64,000 bases of DNA from Rhizobium sp. 007 (lineage in GTDB: Bacteria > Pseudomonadota > Alphaproteobacteria > Rhizobiales > Rhizobiaceae), in contig NZ_CP064188.1 in the NCBI RefSeq assembly GCF_015353075.1, positions 186,001-250,000 of the forward strand. Direction: 5' to 3'. Both the position numbers and the translations under genes were made by a program. Position 1 is the first letter of the stretch, and each line of letters opens with the position of its first letter. Shown here piece by piece: positions 51,333 through 61,013 of this stretch. The notes under the pieces are model-generated. The model worked only from the letters and a program-made list of their open reading frames with translations. It did no database searches and had not been told where the DNA came from.

Positions 51333-52610
51333 ATGACAATCGTAGTATTCCTCGGCGTGTTGCTCGGTCTTATGGCTCTTGGCATGCCGATCGCCTTTGC
51401 GCTGATCCTGACCGGCGTTGCGCTGATGGTGCAGCTTGACTTTTTTGATGCACAGCTTGTGGCCCAGAACATGCTGGCCGGTGCCGACAACTTTCCATTG
51501 ATGGCTGTGCCGTTCTTTCTGCTTGCAGGCGAATTGATGAACGCCGGCGGTATCTCGCGGCGGATCGTTGGTCTCGCGGTGACCCTGCTCGGCCATATCA
51601 GGGGCGGTCTCGGCTATGTTGCCATCGGCGCGGCTGTTTTGCTCGCAAGCGTTTCCGGATCGGCGATTGCCGACACCGCCGCAGTCGCCGCATTATTGAT
51701 CCCGATGATGCGTTCGAACGGCTACAACGTCGAGCGGTCCTCCGGGCTGATCGCTTCGGCCGGGATCATTGCTCCCATTATTCCGCCGAGCATGGCCTTC
51801 ATCATCTATGGCGTCGCAACCAACATCTCCATCACCAAGCTGTTCATGGCCGGCATAGCACCCGGTCTGATGATGGCGGTAGTGCTGGTCGTCACATGGA
51901 TGTGGGTCTCGCGGCGCGAGAATGTCGCGCCGCAACCGCGCCAGCCCTGGTCTGTTCGTGGAAAGGCAACCGTCGAAGCATTCTGGGCGTTGCTTATGCC
52001 CGTCATCATTATCGGCGGCATGCGCGCCGGCCTGTTCACGCCGACGGAAGCGGCAGTCGTTGCGGCAGTCTACGGGCTTCTGGTCGGCCTCTTTGTCTAT
52101 CGCGAGCTCAAGATCACCGATTTGCCCAAACTCTTCATCTCGGCCGCCAAGACGACAGCCGTGGTGATGTTCCTGGTCGCAGCTGCCCTCTTTACCTCCT
52201 ACATGATCACGCTGGCGGATTTGCCCAACCTCGTGATCGGTCTCCTGGAGCCGATGCTCGATCATCCCCGGTTGCTGATGGCCGCCATCATCGTTCTTCT
52301 CACGCTGGTCGGCACCGCGATGGATCTGACGCCGACGATCCTCATCTTGGGCCCCGTCATGGCGCCGCTCGTGGTTCGGGCAGGGATCGATCCGGTCTAT
52401 TTCGGCGTGATGTTCGTTCTTGTCGGCGCCGTGGGCTTGCTGACCCCGCCCGTCGGCACGGTGCTCAATGTCGTCTGCGGTGTCGCGCGGATCCGCATGG
52501 AAGGCATCATCCGCGGCGTCTGGCCTTACATCATCGCTTACACGGCGCTTCTGGGACTATTCGTCATATTCCCCGAACTCATAACCATTCCTGCCGGCTG
52601 GATAAACTGA
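51333..52610 (+). CDS. TRAP transporter large permease (DctM type)
   Basis: A permease of 425 residues with about twelve membrane helices and the DctM motifs VPFFLLAGELMNAGGISRRI, GGLGYVAIGAAVLLASVSGS and AIADTAAVAALLIPMM, then ASAGIIAPIIPPSMAFIIYG. It forms the transport channel with the DctQ protein. GAGGGGGAGGGCATCC precedes ATG 51333. The gluconokinase next to it and the LacI-type repressor point to gluconate. The family is well known for uronates and other sugar acids, which cannot be ruled out. Confidence 0.9.
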   Translation: MTIVVFLGVLLGLMALGMPIAFALILTGVALMVQLDFFDAQLVAQNMLAGADNFPLMAVPFFLLAGELMNAGGISRRIVGLAVTLLGHIRGGLGYVAIGAAVLLASVSGSAIADTAAVAALLIPMMRSNGYNVERSSGLIASAGIIAPIIPPSMAFIIYGVATNISITKLFMAGIAPGLMMAVVLVVTWMWVSRRENVAPQPRQPWSVRGKATVEAFWALLMPVIIIGGMRAGLFTPTEAAVVAAVYGLLVGLFVYRELKITDLPKLFISAAKTTAVVMFLVAAALFTSYMITLADLPNLVIGLLEPMLDHPRLLMAAIIVLLTLVGTAMDLTPTILILGPVMAPLVVRAGIDPVYFGVMFVLVGAVGLLTPPVGTVLNVVCGVARIRMEGIIRGVWPYIIAYTALLGLFVIFPELITIPAGWIN

Positions 52611-52723
52611 CGGCCATGGAAGCGGCCGGATCCACCGGCCGTAAAGAGCAGCCATAATTCTCAAAACGCAACCTGCGGCGCCGCGTTCATCCGGTTCACG
52701 GCCGCATAAGAGGAGGAATGAAC

Positions 52724-53728
52724 ATGAAGCATATTCTAATCACAACATTGGCACTTGCTCTCGGCGCCGCGAGCGCTGCAGCTCAGGACGTTCAAAGTCG
52801 CATCATCCGCTTCGGCTACGGGCTCAATGAAGACAGCAATCAGGGACGTGCCGTCCGGCACTTTGCCGAGCAGGTCGCCACGTTGAGCAACGGCAAGCTC
52901 AAGGTGCGGGGCTTTGGCGCCGCCGCACTCGGTTCGGACGTTCAGATGCAGGGCGCCCTTATCGGCGGGGCACAGGAGATGATGGTCGGTTCAACGGCGA
53001 CGCTCGTCGGCACCGTCAAGGAATTCGCTGTCTGGGATATACCGTTTCTCTTCGCCAACGAGAAAGAAGCGGATCCTGTCCTGGATGGTCCGGTTGGACA
53101 GAAACTCCTCGACAGTCTGCAGGCCCAGGGTCTGGTCGGCCTCGTCTATTGGGAAAACGGCTTCCGGAATCTGACCAACAGCCGCCATAAGATTGAGAAG
53201 GCAGAGGATCTGAAGGGGATAAAGCTCCGCGTCATGCAGAATCCCGTGTTCCTCGATACCTTCAACGCCGCCGGCGCGAATGCCGTGCCAATGCCATTTT
53301 CCGAGCTTTTCACAGCGCTTGAAACCGGAGCCGTCGACGGCCAGGAAAACCCGGTCACGACAATCTTGTCTTCAAAATTCTACGAAGTGCAGAAACATCT
53401 GACGATCTCCAATCACGTCTACAGTCCTTGGGTCGTGCTCATGAGCAAATCCTGGTGGGACAAGCTGTCGGACGACGAAAAGAAAATCCTTCAGGAAGCG
53501 GCAGTCGCGTCCCGTACCTTTGAACGCGAAGACACGAGAGCCGGATCGGTGAAGGCGCTTGAAGAGCTCAAAGCGGCGGGTATGGAGGTTTCGACCATGC
53601 CGAACGAAGAAATCGCCAAGCTGCGCGAGATTGCTGCTCCAATCACTGCGAAAGTAGTCGAAAACGTCGGACAGCCTTTATGGAATGACGTTCAAGCGGA
53701 ACTGTCGAAAATCCGCGCTGCGAAATAG
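52724..53728 (+). CDS. TRAP transporter substrate-binding protein (DctP type)
   Basis: A periplasmic binding protein of 334 residues: signal peptide MKHILITTLALALGAASAAA, then the DctP features FGYGLNEDSNQGRAVRHFAE, GALIGGAQEMMVGSTATLVG, KGIKLRVMQNPVFLDTFNAA and the ETGAVDGQENPVTTI loop with the ligand-binding arginine upstream (R in LKGIKLRVMQNP). ATG 52724 is seven bases after AGGAGG; the ATG at 52718 is too close. It is the last gene of the gluconate operon and is followed by a hairpin. Confidence 0.9.
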   Translation: MKHILITTLALALGAASAAAQDVQSRIIRFGYGLNEDSNQGRAVRHFAEQVATLSNGKLKVRGFGAAALGSDVQMQGALIGGAQEMMVGSTATLVGTVKEFAVWDIPFLFANEKEADPVLDGPVGQKLLDSLQAQGLVGLVYWENGFRNLTNSRHKIEKAEDLKGIKLRVMQNPVFLDTFNAAGANAVPMPFSELFTALETGAVDGQENPVTTILSSKFYEVQKHLTISNHVYSPWVVLMSKSWWDKLSDDEKKILQEAAVASRTFEREDTRAGSVKALEELKAAGMEVSTMPNEEIAKLREIAAPITAKVVENVGQPLWNDVQAELSKIRAAK

Positions 53729-53736
53729 TCGTTGAT

Positions 53737-53761
53737 GGCAGCCGGACCTGGTCCGGCTGCC
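53737..53761 (+). terminator. Hairpin after the TRAP operon
   Basis: GGCAGCCGGAC and GTCCGGCTGCC form an 11-base stem with a three-base loop directly after the DctP stop. The following TAACCGG lacks a T-run, so termination may be partial or need another factor. Confidence 0.6.
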
Positions 53762-54326
53762 TAACCGGCATCGCGCATGACTACTTGGTATCCACAAAGC
53801 TCAACGAATCTGGATCTGTGTTGGAAACTGGAGATTTGCGATGAGTTCAGCGACATCGCTTGGAACAGACATAGTTGGTGAGGATCTACGCGAAGGTTGC
53901 CTGAGCGCCCGTGGAGGCAGATCAGACGCGGCGCCTTATAGCTCTAGCTGAAATCTATGACGGCGGCATCCATAGATCAATCTGCTTCATCAAGCTTGGT
54001 AGCCTCACTCAAGATATCAGACTGTGACATAAACTCGCCGCCTGGACGCGGAGCAGGGCACGGACATGGCGACGGTCCAAAAACCGAATCTGGAATTCAA
54101 GCGGAATCGGCCGCTACCTCCGGGTTTTCGTTGGCTTCTTCCTCGACCACGACACAAAGACGCGCGATTTTTCTCGCGCGAAGCTTAGATCTTTTGCAAT
54201 CGTCTGCAGGGCTTCCGTTGCTGCTTGCCGTAAGCGCGAGAAAGGAGCAGCTATAATGCTTTAGTCCCCAAAGCGAAGGGGTCGCTGGTTCGGTTTGGCT
54301 CAAGAGCGTTAGGGCACTTTTGCTGT
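53762..54326. other. Intergenic stretch with no gene recognised
   Basis: Frames of about 100 codons occur on both strands, none with a family match or ribosome site. I see nothing further here. Confidence 0.4.
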
Positions 54327-54605
54327 ATGGTTGGGCTTCCTGCGTCTGAAGTAGATCGTGTCCGAGAGAGCGACTTCGATGTTTTGGATTGTATCGATGT
54401 TGCCACAAACCCCAATCTTCTTCTGGAGTTGAGAGGCTATGGTAAGCGCGCGGGAATTACGATTATCTGCGTCGTTTCCGATGCCACCCGCCGCTCGATC
54501 GATGACTTTCCTCTTCTATATTGCGCGTGCCAATACTCCGGGGCCAAGTACGCTCGAGGCCTAGTCGATAGTGTCGCTCCCGGTATCGAGTTCTTAAATC
54601 CCTGA
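54327..54605 (+). CDS. Hypothetical protein, uncertain
   Basis: A frame of 92 residues reading VRESDFDVLDCIDVATNPNL, LLELRGYGKRAGITIICVVS and DFPLLYCACQYSGAKYARGL. The alternating hydrophobic strands look protein-like but no family is recognised and the ribosome site is weak. Its 3' end overlaps the convergent gene at 54594. Confidence 0.3.
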   Translation: MVGLPASEVDRVRESDFDVLDCIDVATNPNLLLELRGYGKRAGITIICVVSDATRRSIDDFPLLYCACQYSGAKYARGLVDSVAPGIEFLNP

Positions 54606-54899
54606 CCCGTCGAGCTGCAGGGCATCGTCGCCCTCCCAGGGCGAGGGCATCGAGGTGCGATTGAGATTGGCCGAGGGCATCGGCATCCAGCACTTCAATT
54701 CCGGCTCAGCGTATTCGATGATGCGGCCGGGCGAGGAATCGGAAGCGCGCCAGCCTTCTACACCGAACTGATCGCCATTCGACCAATACGCGAGGTCAAC
54801 TTCTGCCGGCCCCTGTTCGGACGGGTGGATCGTGACAAGGATCCGACTGCCGTCTTTCGGCGCGCTGGCCATGTGGCGCCAGCGGTCTGGCTCATCCAT
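54594..54899 (-). CDS. DUF551-like small protein
   Basis: A protein of 101 residues with the pattern WRHMASAPKDGSRILVTIHP, VDLAYWSNGDQFGVEGWRAS and IEYAEPELKCWMPMPSANLN, the W-x(5)-PKDG...CWMP.P layout of DUF551-like proteins common in phages and rhizobial plasmids. Its role is unknown. AGGAGG with a seven-base gap before ATG 54899 supports that start over the longer frame from 54974. No operon partner. Confidence 0.65.
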   Translation of the reverse strand: MDEPDRWRHMASAPKDGSRILVTIHPSEQGPAEVDLAYWSNGDQFGVEGWRASDSSPGRIIEYAEPELKCWMPMPSANLNRTSMPSPWEGDDALQLDGSGI

Positions 54900-55534
54900 C
54901 GTTTTTCCTCCTGCCTTGCTGCAGGCTGCAAGTGTCGCCTCGCCATCGAAAACGGTCAACTCACACTTTTGCACAACCCATCCTGTGTATTCCGCTGCAA
55001 ACCACCGCTCGACAACGAATGCCTCCTGGTCGCTCGAGGAATAGTGCGGCGGCAGGCGGAAAATCTACCGCCGCCGGCATCGTGATGGCGAATCCCGGCT
55101 ACTCGCGATCGCTCAAGTCTGACCGCGGCTGCGGAAATTGGGCTGAAGGAGCACCACCGGCTGGGCGCTGGCCCGGCAGTTGATGGAGCGAACCCTGGCG
55201 ACCCTAAGGTCGAAGCGGTCTAGAACCGCGTAAAGGACGATCCCGAGGGCCGGGATGTCCTTGAGGATCATTGCCGGCCGATTTTCCCGCATTCAACCGA
55301 CCAGCGAAACTCCGAGCGATCGCGGCATGCGATGCATCAGCAGCAATTGCTCTACAGCGGCAGCAATCGTTCTGGCGCAGCGGCAAATCACTTTCGATAG
55401 ATCATCAGAGGACACGCCAGCAATGAGTGTGTCGCCGATCTCTAGAGACTTCACCAGCATTGACGGTGCTTTCCGTCCAGGAAGCGTAAGCCACCCAGGA
55501 TCTAGCACCAAGATAGAACAAAGGAGTTTTCAAG
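54900..55534. other. Intergenic stretch with no gene recognised
   Basis: Small frames on both strands have no family match; one on the minus strand at 55293-55511 opens MVLDPGWLTLPGRKAPSMLV and ends MPRSLGVSLVG, with no ribosome site. The promoter of the MBL-fold gene at 55535 must lie near the 3' part. Confidence 0.4.
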
Positions 55535-56488
55535 ATGAACCAGATGATCAACAACACTCAGGAGGCAAGCATGAAACTGGACAACACCGCACATACCGGT
55601 AGACCGGGGTCCGAAGAGCTGGTTCCGTCGCGCTACGCGGTGCGGATCGGCGAGATTGACGTGCTGGTGGTCAGCGATGGGGTGCTACCGCTGCCGACCG
55701 CGATGTTGGGCCACAACGCCGATCCGGCCGCCCGGGCCGCCTGGCTAGGCGACATGTTCCTGCCGCCGGACGCCTTCGACTGGGCGCTGAACGTCGTCGT
55801 GGTGCGTAGCGGCGGGCAGACCATACTCATCGACGCTGGGCTGGGGTTGGACCCGGACTTGAACCTGCCGCGGGCCGGGCAGTTGATGAAGCGACTGGCG
55901 GCCGCCGGCATTGATCTTGGATCCGTGACCGACGTGGTGCTGACCCACATGCACATGGACCACGTTGGCGGGCTGCTCGTCGACGGGGTGAAGGAACGGC
56001 TGAATCCGGACCTGCGGATCCATGTGGCCGCTGCCGAGGTCAAATTTTGGGAGTCGCCCGATTTCTCTCACGTCTCGATGCCGGCGGGCTTCCCGGACGC
56101 GCTTCGGGCAGCCGCCAAGCGGTTCAGCAAAGAGTACCAGAGCCAGCTGCGGTTGTTCGAGGATGAGCATGAGGTGGCGCCCGGCGTGGTCGTCTCTCGT
56201 ACCGGCGGCCACACCCCCGGGCACAGCGTGGTCCGCGTGGCCTCGGGCAACGACCGGCTGATGTTTGCCGGCGACGCCGTGTTCGCAGTCGGGTTCGACC
56301 ACCCCGACTGGCACAACGGTTTCGAACATGACCCCGAGGAAGCTGCCCGCGTTCGGGTCCGGCTTTTGCAGGAGCTGGCAGCGACCGGCGAACTGCTGGT
56401 GGCAACTCATATGCCGTTTCCTTCTGTTGGTCATGTCGCGGTCGACGGCAACGCTTTTCGTTGGGTACCGGTCTTCTGGGACTACTGA
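55535..56488 (+). CDS. Cytosolic MBL-fold metallohydrolase
   Basis: A metallohydrolase of 317 residues. The metal ligands are in VVLTHMHMDHVGG, SRTGGHTPGHSVVRV and LMFAGDAVFAVGFDHP, followed by VATHMPFPSVGHVAV with the last His. It belongs to the lactonase/quorum-quenching-like branch and resembles the exported one at 31952-32947, but has no signal peptide. AAAGGAG is nine bases before ATG 55535. It is followed after 148 bases by the NAD(P)-binding, cupin and MscS genes, and a shared stress or xenobiotic role is possible but unproven. Confidence 0.85.
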   Translation: MNQMINNTQEASMKLDNTAHTGRPGSEELVPSRYAVRIGEIDVLVVSDGVLPLPTAMLGHNADPAARAAWLGDMFLPPDAFDWALNVVVVRSGGQTILIDAGLGLDPDLNLPRAGQLMKRLAAAGIDLGSVTDVVLTHMHMDHVGGLLVDGVKERLNPDLRIHVAAAEVKFWESPDFSHVSMPAGFPDALRAAAKRFSKEYQSQLRLFEDEHEVAPGVVVSRTGGHTPGHSVVRVASGNDRLMFAGDAVFAVGFDHPDWHNGFEHDPEEAARVRVRLLQELAATGELLVATHMPFPSVGHVAVDGNAFRWVPVFWDY

Positions 56489-56636
56489 CCGCATGTTGAA
56501 TTAAGGCTCCGAACCAGAGCAGCATCCTTGAAGGCTGTGTCCAGCTCGGCCTTCAAGCCCGAGCTTCAACCAGGCCTTCACCTACCACCTATTGAACCAC
56601 GCGCACCGCATGGGCGCGCAGCAAATGGAGCATCTT

Positions 56637-57389
56637 ATGAAAATCGTGATTATCGGCGGAACCGGCCTGATCGGTTCCAAGACTGCAGAGCGCCTGCGCA
56701 AGAAGGGGCATGAGGTCATTGCCGCTGCCCCGAAAACCGGCGTCAATTCCCTCACCGGAGAGGGCTTGGCGGAAGCACTGAAGAATACCGAGGTGGTGAT
56801 CGACCTCGCGAACTCGCCATCCTTCGAGGATAAGGCCGTGCTCGAATTCTTTCAGACGGCGGGCAAGAACCTGATGGCAGCGGAAATCGAGGCCGGCGTG
56901 AAACACCACGTCGCGCTTTCGATCGTCGGCACGGATCGGTTGCCGGATAGCGGCTATCTTCGAGCCAAGGTCGCCCAGGAAAAGATCATCCGGGCAGCCG
57001 GCATTCCCTATACGATCGTGCGTTCCACACAGTTCATGGAATTTCTCGGCGGCATCGCCCAAGAGGGCACGGTCGGCGACACCGCCCGCTTGTCGACGGG
57101 TTTCCTGCAGCCGATCGCGTCCGACGACGTCGCCGATTTCGTAACGGACGCGGCGCTTGCGGCGCCGGCTAACGGCATCATCGAAATCTGCGGCCCCGAG
57201 CGCGCACGTCTTTGCGATTTCGCCGCGCGCTACCTCAAGGCGATCGGAGATTCCCGCACCGTTATCGCAGATCCGGATGCCCGCTATTTCGGGACCAAAC
57301 TGGAAGACGGTTCACTCGTCTCCGACAATCATCCTCGCATCGGCCGCATCGGTTTCGACGATTGGTTTGCGACAACGCCCAGAAAATAA
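56637..57389 (+). CDS. NmrA-like NAD(P)-binding oxidoreductase
   Basis: An atypical SDR of 250 residues: GGTGLIG near the start (MKIVIIGGTGLIGSKTAERL), then NSLTGEGLAEALKNTEVVID, HHVALSIVGTDRLPDSGYLR, AKVAQEKIIRAAGIPYTIVR and STQFMEFLGG. This is the NmrA/LDR pattern: nucleotide-binding without the Tyr-Lys active site, usually a redox sensor or reductase of small quinone-like compounds. ATG 56637 has GGAG seven bases ahead; the frame to 56592 has none. The cupin gene follows by 62 bases, on the same strand. Confidence 0.85.
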   Translation: MKIVIIGGTGLIGSKTAERLRKKGHEVIAAAPKTGVNSLTGEGLAEALKNTEVVIDLANSPSFEDKAVLEFFQTAGKNLMAAEIEAGVKHHVALSIVGTDRLPDSGYLRAKVAQEKIIRAAGIPYTIVRSTQFMEFLGGIAQEGTVGDTARLSTGFLQPIASDDVADFVTDAALAAPANGIIEICGPERARLCDFAARYLKAIGDSRTVIADPDARYFGTKLEDGSLVSDNHPRIGRIGFDDWFATTPRK

Positions 57390-57451
57390 CGACTTGCATA
57401 TGGGCCGTCGTATGGGCGGCCCGGTGCCTTACTCACGAAAGGAAGATAGAC

Positions 57452-57877
57452 ATGATCAAGTCATTGCATGTTGCCGTTGCGTTGACGGCTCTCCTATCAG
57501 GTTCGGCTCTTGCACATGATACGCCGGGTGGCGGCGAGGGCGCGAAGGTTACGCTGGTCTATGACCATGAACTGCCGAACGTTCCCGGCAAGAGCATGAA
57601 GGGCGTTCTCGTCGAATATGCTCCGGGCGGTTTCTCGGAGGGCCATACCCATCCAGCGTCCGCCTTCATTTACGCGACCGTCCTCGAAGGCGCGATCCGC
57701 AGTCAGGTCAACGATGGCCCCGTCACCGTCTATAAGGCCGGTGACAGCTTTTCGGAATTGCCGGGCGATCGCCACGGTGTCAGCGAAAACGCGAGCAAGA
57801 CCAAACCGGCAAGGCTGCTTGCAGTCTTCGTCGTCGATAGCGCCGAGCAAGAACTGACATTCCCGATCAAGAAATAG
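57452..57877 (+). CDS. Exported cupin-domain protein
   Basis: A small secreted cupin of 141 residues: signal peptide MIKSLHVAVALTALLSGSAL ending AHD, then a beta-barrel with GFSEGHTHPASAFIYATVLE (metal-binding HxH with a following Glu) and GDSFSELPGDRHGVSENASK (the later His). Such periplasmic cupins are often found next to NmrA-like genes; the ligand is unknown. GAAAGGAAG lies just before ATG 57452. It forms an operon with the NmrA-like gene upstream and probably with the MscS gene 20 bases downstream. Confidence 0.85.
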   Translation: MIKSLHVAVALTALLSGSALAHDTPGGGEGAKVTLVYDHELPNVPGKSMKGVLVEYAPGGFSEGHTHPASAFIYATVLEGAIRSQVNDGPVTVYKAGDSFSELPGDRHGVSENASKTKPARLLAVFVVDSAEQELTFPIKK

Positions 57878-57897
57878 CCGATCGGGCCGGGCCCGCA

Positions 57898-58959
57898 GTG
57901 GTGGTGCCCGGCCGCTCTTTGACGCAACCAAAATCGGTGATTGCTGCCATGTTTGGTAATGACAATTTCGTGCCGCTTGTTCTGATCAACCTTCTGGGAA
58001 TTGCCGGCATCGTCGTGTGGCACATCCAGGGCGGCAACCGTCCGAGGGGCCGCCTGATCGTCCAGATCCTGTTCTTCACCAACATGAGCCTCGTGCTCTA
58101 TCTGGGGGGCATCGCTCCGCATAGGCCCGACGGTATCTACACGCAAGGTTTTGCCGCGCTGCTTTCCAAATCGGCCAGAATTTTGTGGTGGACCCATCTC
58201 GCCTGGACGATCATCGGCTTCATCCAGATCTACGTCAGACTGAACCGCAAGCCACGGGAAGCACATCTCATCCAGGATATGGCCATTGCCGTTATCTATC
58301 TCGGCGTGGCGCTTTCCGTCATCGGTTTCGTCTTCGGCATGCCGGTCGGAACCTTGGTTGCAACATCAGGCGTCATCGCCGTGATCTTCGGCCTCGCGTT
58401 ACAGAATACGCTTGGCGATGTCTTTTCCGGCATCGCGCTGACGCTCGGCAGGGCCTATGCAATAGGCGACTGGGTCCAGTTGAACGACGGAACCGAGGGT
58501 CGCGTCATCGAAACCACCTGGCGCTCCACCAACCTGCTGACCGTTACGCACAATGTCGTCGTGCTACCGAACAGCATCCTGGCAAAGCAGGGCGTGACAA
58601 ACCTCAGCCGCCCTGACGAAACCCACCTGATCGCGTTGCGTGTGCGCATCGCTGCAACGCAAAGACCACGCATTGTCGAGGAAGTCATGCGGTCTGTGCT
58701 TAAAGCCAGCGTCCGAATCGTCAAGAATCCGCCGCCGGTCGTTGCTCTGACGGCCATCGACGCGATCGCAATCGAAGTCGAGCTGCAGTTCCGCGTCGAC
58801 AGCGTCGCCATTCGAACGCCCGCCAAGAACGAGATCGTCGACCTGCTTCATGACCAATGCAGAGCAAGCGGGCTTTTGCTGGCCATGCCGGCCGAAAGCC
58901 TCGCTTTTGTGCCGGCACCGTTCGGCAACCAGTATCCTGCCGAGTCCCGGCCGGTCTAG
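57898..58959 (+). CDS. MscS-family mechanosensitive channel
   Basis: A membrane channel of 353 residues with about five helices. The pore helix and beta-domain are clear: VATSGVIAVIFGLALQNTLG, DVFSGIALTLGRAYAIGDWV and QLNDGTEGRVIETTWRST, then NVVVLPNSILAKQGVTNLSR. Many rhizobial relatives carry a cyclic-nucleotide-binding domain at the C-terminus; this one ends at VPAPFGNQYPAESRPV, so the domain is lacking or lost. The start is uncertain: GTG 57898 or ATG 57949. It follows the cupin gene by 20 bases. It protects from osmotic shock in known cases. Confidence 0.85.
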   Translation: MVVPGRSLTQPKSVIAAMFGNDNFVPLVLINLLGIAGIVVWHIQGGNRPRGRLIVQILFFTNMSLVLYLGGIAPHRPDGIYTQGFAALLSKSARILWWTHLAWTIIGFIQIYVRLNRKPREAHLIQDMAIAVIYLGVALSVIGFVFGMPVGTLVATSGVIAVIFGLALQNTLGDVFSGIALTLGRAYAIGDWVQLNDGTEGRVIETTWRSTNLLTVTHNVVVLPNSILAKQGVTNLSRPDETHLIALRVRIAATQRPRIVEEVMRSVLKASVRIVKNPPPVVALTAIDAIAIEVELQFRVDSVAIRTPAKNEIVDLLHDQCRASGLLLAMPAESLAFVPAPFGNQYPAESRPV

Positions 58960-59183
58960 TCACCGTCCGATCGTAGCCAGATACGAATTGAGGCAAGCTG
59001 GGTGGATACGAGGACGTTGTCGTCGCATGTGCCATATCGGGTTGGGTGGCAATTCAGTCTTAGAGTTTTTTGAAAATCGTTCAACAGCGTTGTGTTATTC
59101 GTAAAGCCGCGAGCTGATGATGGGAGATTGACCCCGAATGGGTGCAAATCGGATTCAAGATAGATTTTGAGGAGAGATCAGCC

Positions 59184-59690
59184 ATGTATGAAGAGCGCGA
59201 TCCCATTGATGAAGCCCAATGGAACTGGCTTGCGCCCTTGATGCCCGGTGGCTGCCGCGGCAAGCGCGGCCCGCGAGCCGATAACAGACGCCTTATTGAT
59301 GCGATCTTCTGGATGGTCCGTTCCGGTGGGCGCTGGCGCGACCTGCCGGAGCGGTTTGGCGATTACCGCACTGTCAAGCGGCGCCACTGTTGACTGGGTG
59401 GAGCTGGGAGTGCTGCAGGATCTCTTCGACAGCCTCAGCCACGATGGCGATTTCGAATGGTCGTGCGTGCATGCCACAGTCATTCGCGCTCATTAGCATG
59501 CCAGTGGTGCACGCAGGCAAAAAGGGGCCTTGATGCCGAAGGTCTGAGACCGTTCCAAGGTAGGCCTAGGCGCCAAGCTCCATGTCGTGACCGACAGGAG
59601 AAAACGATCGATGAATTGATGGGGCGCCTTAGGAGCAGCCCGGAATATAACGAGCTGCGCTCTTGCACAGAGCGCAGCTCGTGTCATGAT
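59184..59690 (+). pseudogene. IS5-family transposase, broken
   Basis: The start is family-like and has GAGGAGAGATCAGCC ahead of ATG 59184: MYEERDPIDEAQWNWLAPLM then PGGCRGKRGPRADNRRLIDA-IFWMVRSGGRWRDLPERFG. It stops near 59393; the continuation (WVELGVLQDLFDSLSHDGDF, CVHATVIRAHQHASG, KLHVVTDRR) lies in other frames, so several frameshifts broke the gene. It lacks an intact triad. No terminal repeats could be placed. Confidence 0.75.
59650..59682 (-). terminator. Strong hairpin terminating the NDH-2-like gene
   Basis: ACGAGCTGCGCTCT and AGAGCGCAGCTCGT make a perfect 14-base stem with a five-base loop, 13 bases past the stop of the minus-strand flavoprotein gene. On that strand it is followed by TATATT, a weak T-rich tail. 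Confidence 0.75.
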
Positions 59691-59694
59691 GCGA

Positions 59695-60900
59695 TCAGAG
59701 GTCCGTCACACGCTCCGGATCGGCGGAAGCCAGCGCAGCGGCGCGCTCGGGCTGCGGCGGATAGATCCAGACGGTGTTGATCTCCTGTTTGGTCGCCTTC
59801 GCTTTCTCGCCGACCATCTCCACCTTACGGTCCCAGCCTCGGGTAAAGAGGGCTCCGGCATCGCCGAGGTCGAGGCAGGTGACATAAGCTTCCTGATGAT
59901 ATTGCCGCACCGGCACGCCCAACAGTTCAGCGGCGGCGTTGTTGCCCGCGAAGGCGCCCATGCGTGTGGCGTGCTGGCACGACATCAGTGCGTAGTTGCC
60001 GCAGCCGTCGCACGCGGCGCGCGCGGCATCCCCGGTGGCGAAGACGCCGGGTACGGACGGCACACGCAGGCAGCCATCGACCAGCAGCCGGTCGAACTTG
60101 TCACGCTCGCCGGGAATTTTGGTGGTCAGCGGATTGGCCCGCATGCCTGCCGCCCAGATCACGGTCATGGTTTCGATATGTTCGCCGGTACTCAGCGCAA
60201 CTCCGGATTTATCCAGCGATGAAACGCCGGCATTGAGCCGCGTTTCCACGCCGAGCTTGCGCAGTGCTTCCTCGATGATCGGGCGCGGACCTTCGCCCAT
60301 GTCGGGGGCTACCGCGCTGCTGCGGTCGACGATAATGACACGCGGATTGGCGGTTTTGTCGAACAGGGTCCGCAGCCGCGAAGGCATCTCGGTCGCCGCC
60401 TCGATACCCGTGAAGCCGGCGCCGGCAACAACGATGGTGTCGCGCGCGGCCGAGGCCGGCATCTTCGCAAGCTCGTGCAGGTGGCGATCAAGGGCAATGG
60501 CGTCATCGACGTTATCGACGCTGAAGGCGTATTCGGCGAGGCCGGGAATATTCGGGCGGAACAGCCGGCTGCCGGTGGCGAGCACAAGGCGATGATATTG
60601 AAGGGACTTTCGTTCGCCCCTGGCATTGACGACTTCTACGGTGCAGGCCTTCGTGTCGATCGCTTCCACGCTGCCCTGCACGTAGGCGACATCGACGGCG
60701 TGAAATACATCCTGCAGAGGCGCCGTCAGGGTCTCGGGTTTCGGCTCGTAAAGCCGGGGGCGGATGACGAGCGTCGGTTCCGGGGACACCAGCGCGATTT
60801 CGAGCTCTTCGGGCGAAACGCCTTCGATATCGCGCAGGCGGGCTGCGGACAGTGCGGCGTACATGCCGGCGAAACCGGCGCCTACAATTACAAGTCTCAT
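59695..60900 (-). CDS. NAD(P)/FAD-dependent oxidoreductase, NDH-2-like
   Basis: A flavoprotein of 401 residues in the type II NADH dehydrogenase/pyridine nucleotide-disulphide family. The FAD motif VIVGAGFAGMYAALSAARL begins the protein, HRLVLATGSRLFRPNIPG is the ATG motif, VVAGAGFTGIEAATEMPSRL the NAD motif, and GVFATGDAARAACDGCGNYA the FAD aspartate. It should oxidise NADH and pass electrons to a quinone or other acceptor without proton pumping; no membrane helix is clear. ATG 60900 has CGGAG eight bases before; GTG 60909 is also in frame. The hydrolase gene upstream is on the same strand, 113 bases away. Confidence 0.85.
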   Translation of the reverse strand: MRLVIVGAGFAGMYAALSAARLRDIEGVSPEELEIALVSPEPTLVIRPRLYEPKPETLTAPLQDVFHAVDVAYVQGSVEAIDTKACTVEVVNARGERKSLQYHRLVLATGSRLFRPNIPGLAEYAFSVDNVDDAIALDRHLHELAKMPASAARDTIVVAGAGFTGIEAATEMPSRLRTLFDKTANPRVIIVDRSSAVAPDMGEGPRPIIEEALRKLGVETRLNAGVSSLDKSGVALSTGEHIETMTVIWAAGMRANPLTTKIPGERDKFDRLLVDGCLRVPSVPGVFATGDAARAACDGCGNYALMSCQHATRMGAFAGNNAAAELLGVPVRQYHQEAYVTCLDLGDAGALFTRGWDRKVEMVGEKAKATKQEINTVWIYPPQPERAAALASADPERVTDL

Positions 60901-61013
60901 GTTATTCACTCCGTGGTTTGTAGTTTCAAAAGGCCGCGCGTCACCGTTGCCGCTCCTGATGGGCGGCTAGATGGTCGGTAACGATGGCGCACGGATTGGT
61001 GAAGCGACGTCGC

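Noticed and set aside
51693..52265. 190-residue minus-strand frame inside the DctM gene
   Set aside because: Shadow of the TRAP permease, rich in His, Asp and Arg as expected for antisense of a membrane protein.
53737..53761. Hairpin as an operator
   Set aside because: It directly follows the last gene of an operon, so a terminator is the simpler reading.
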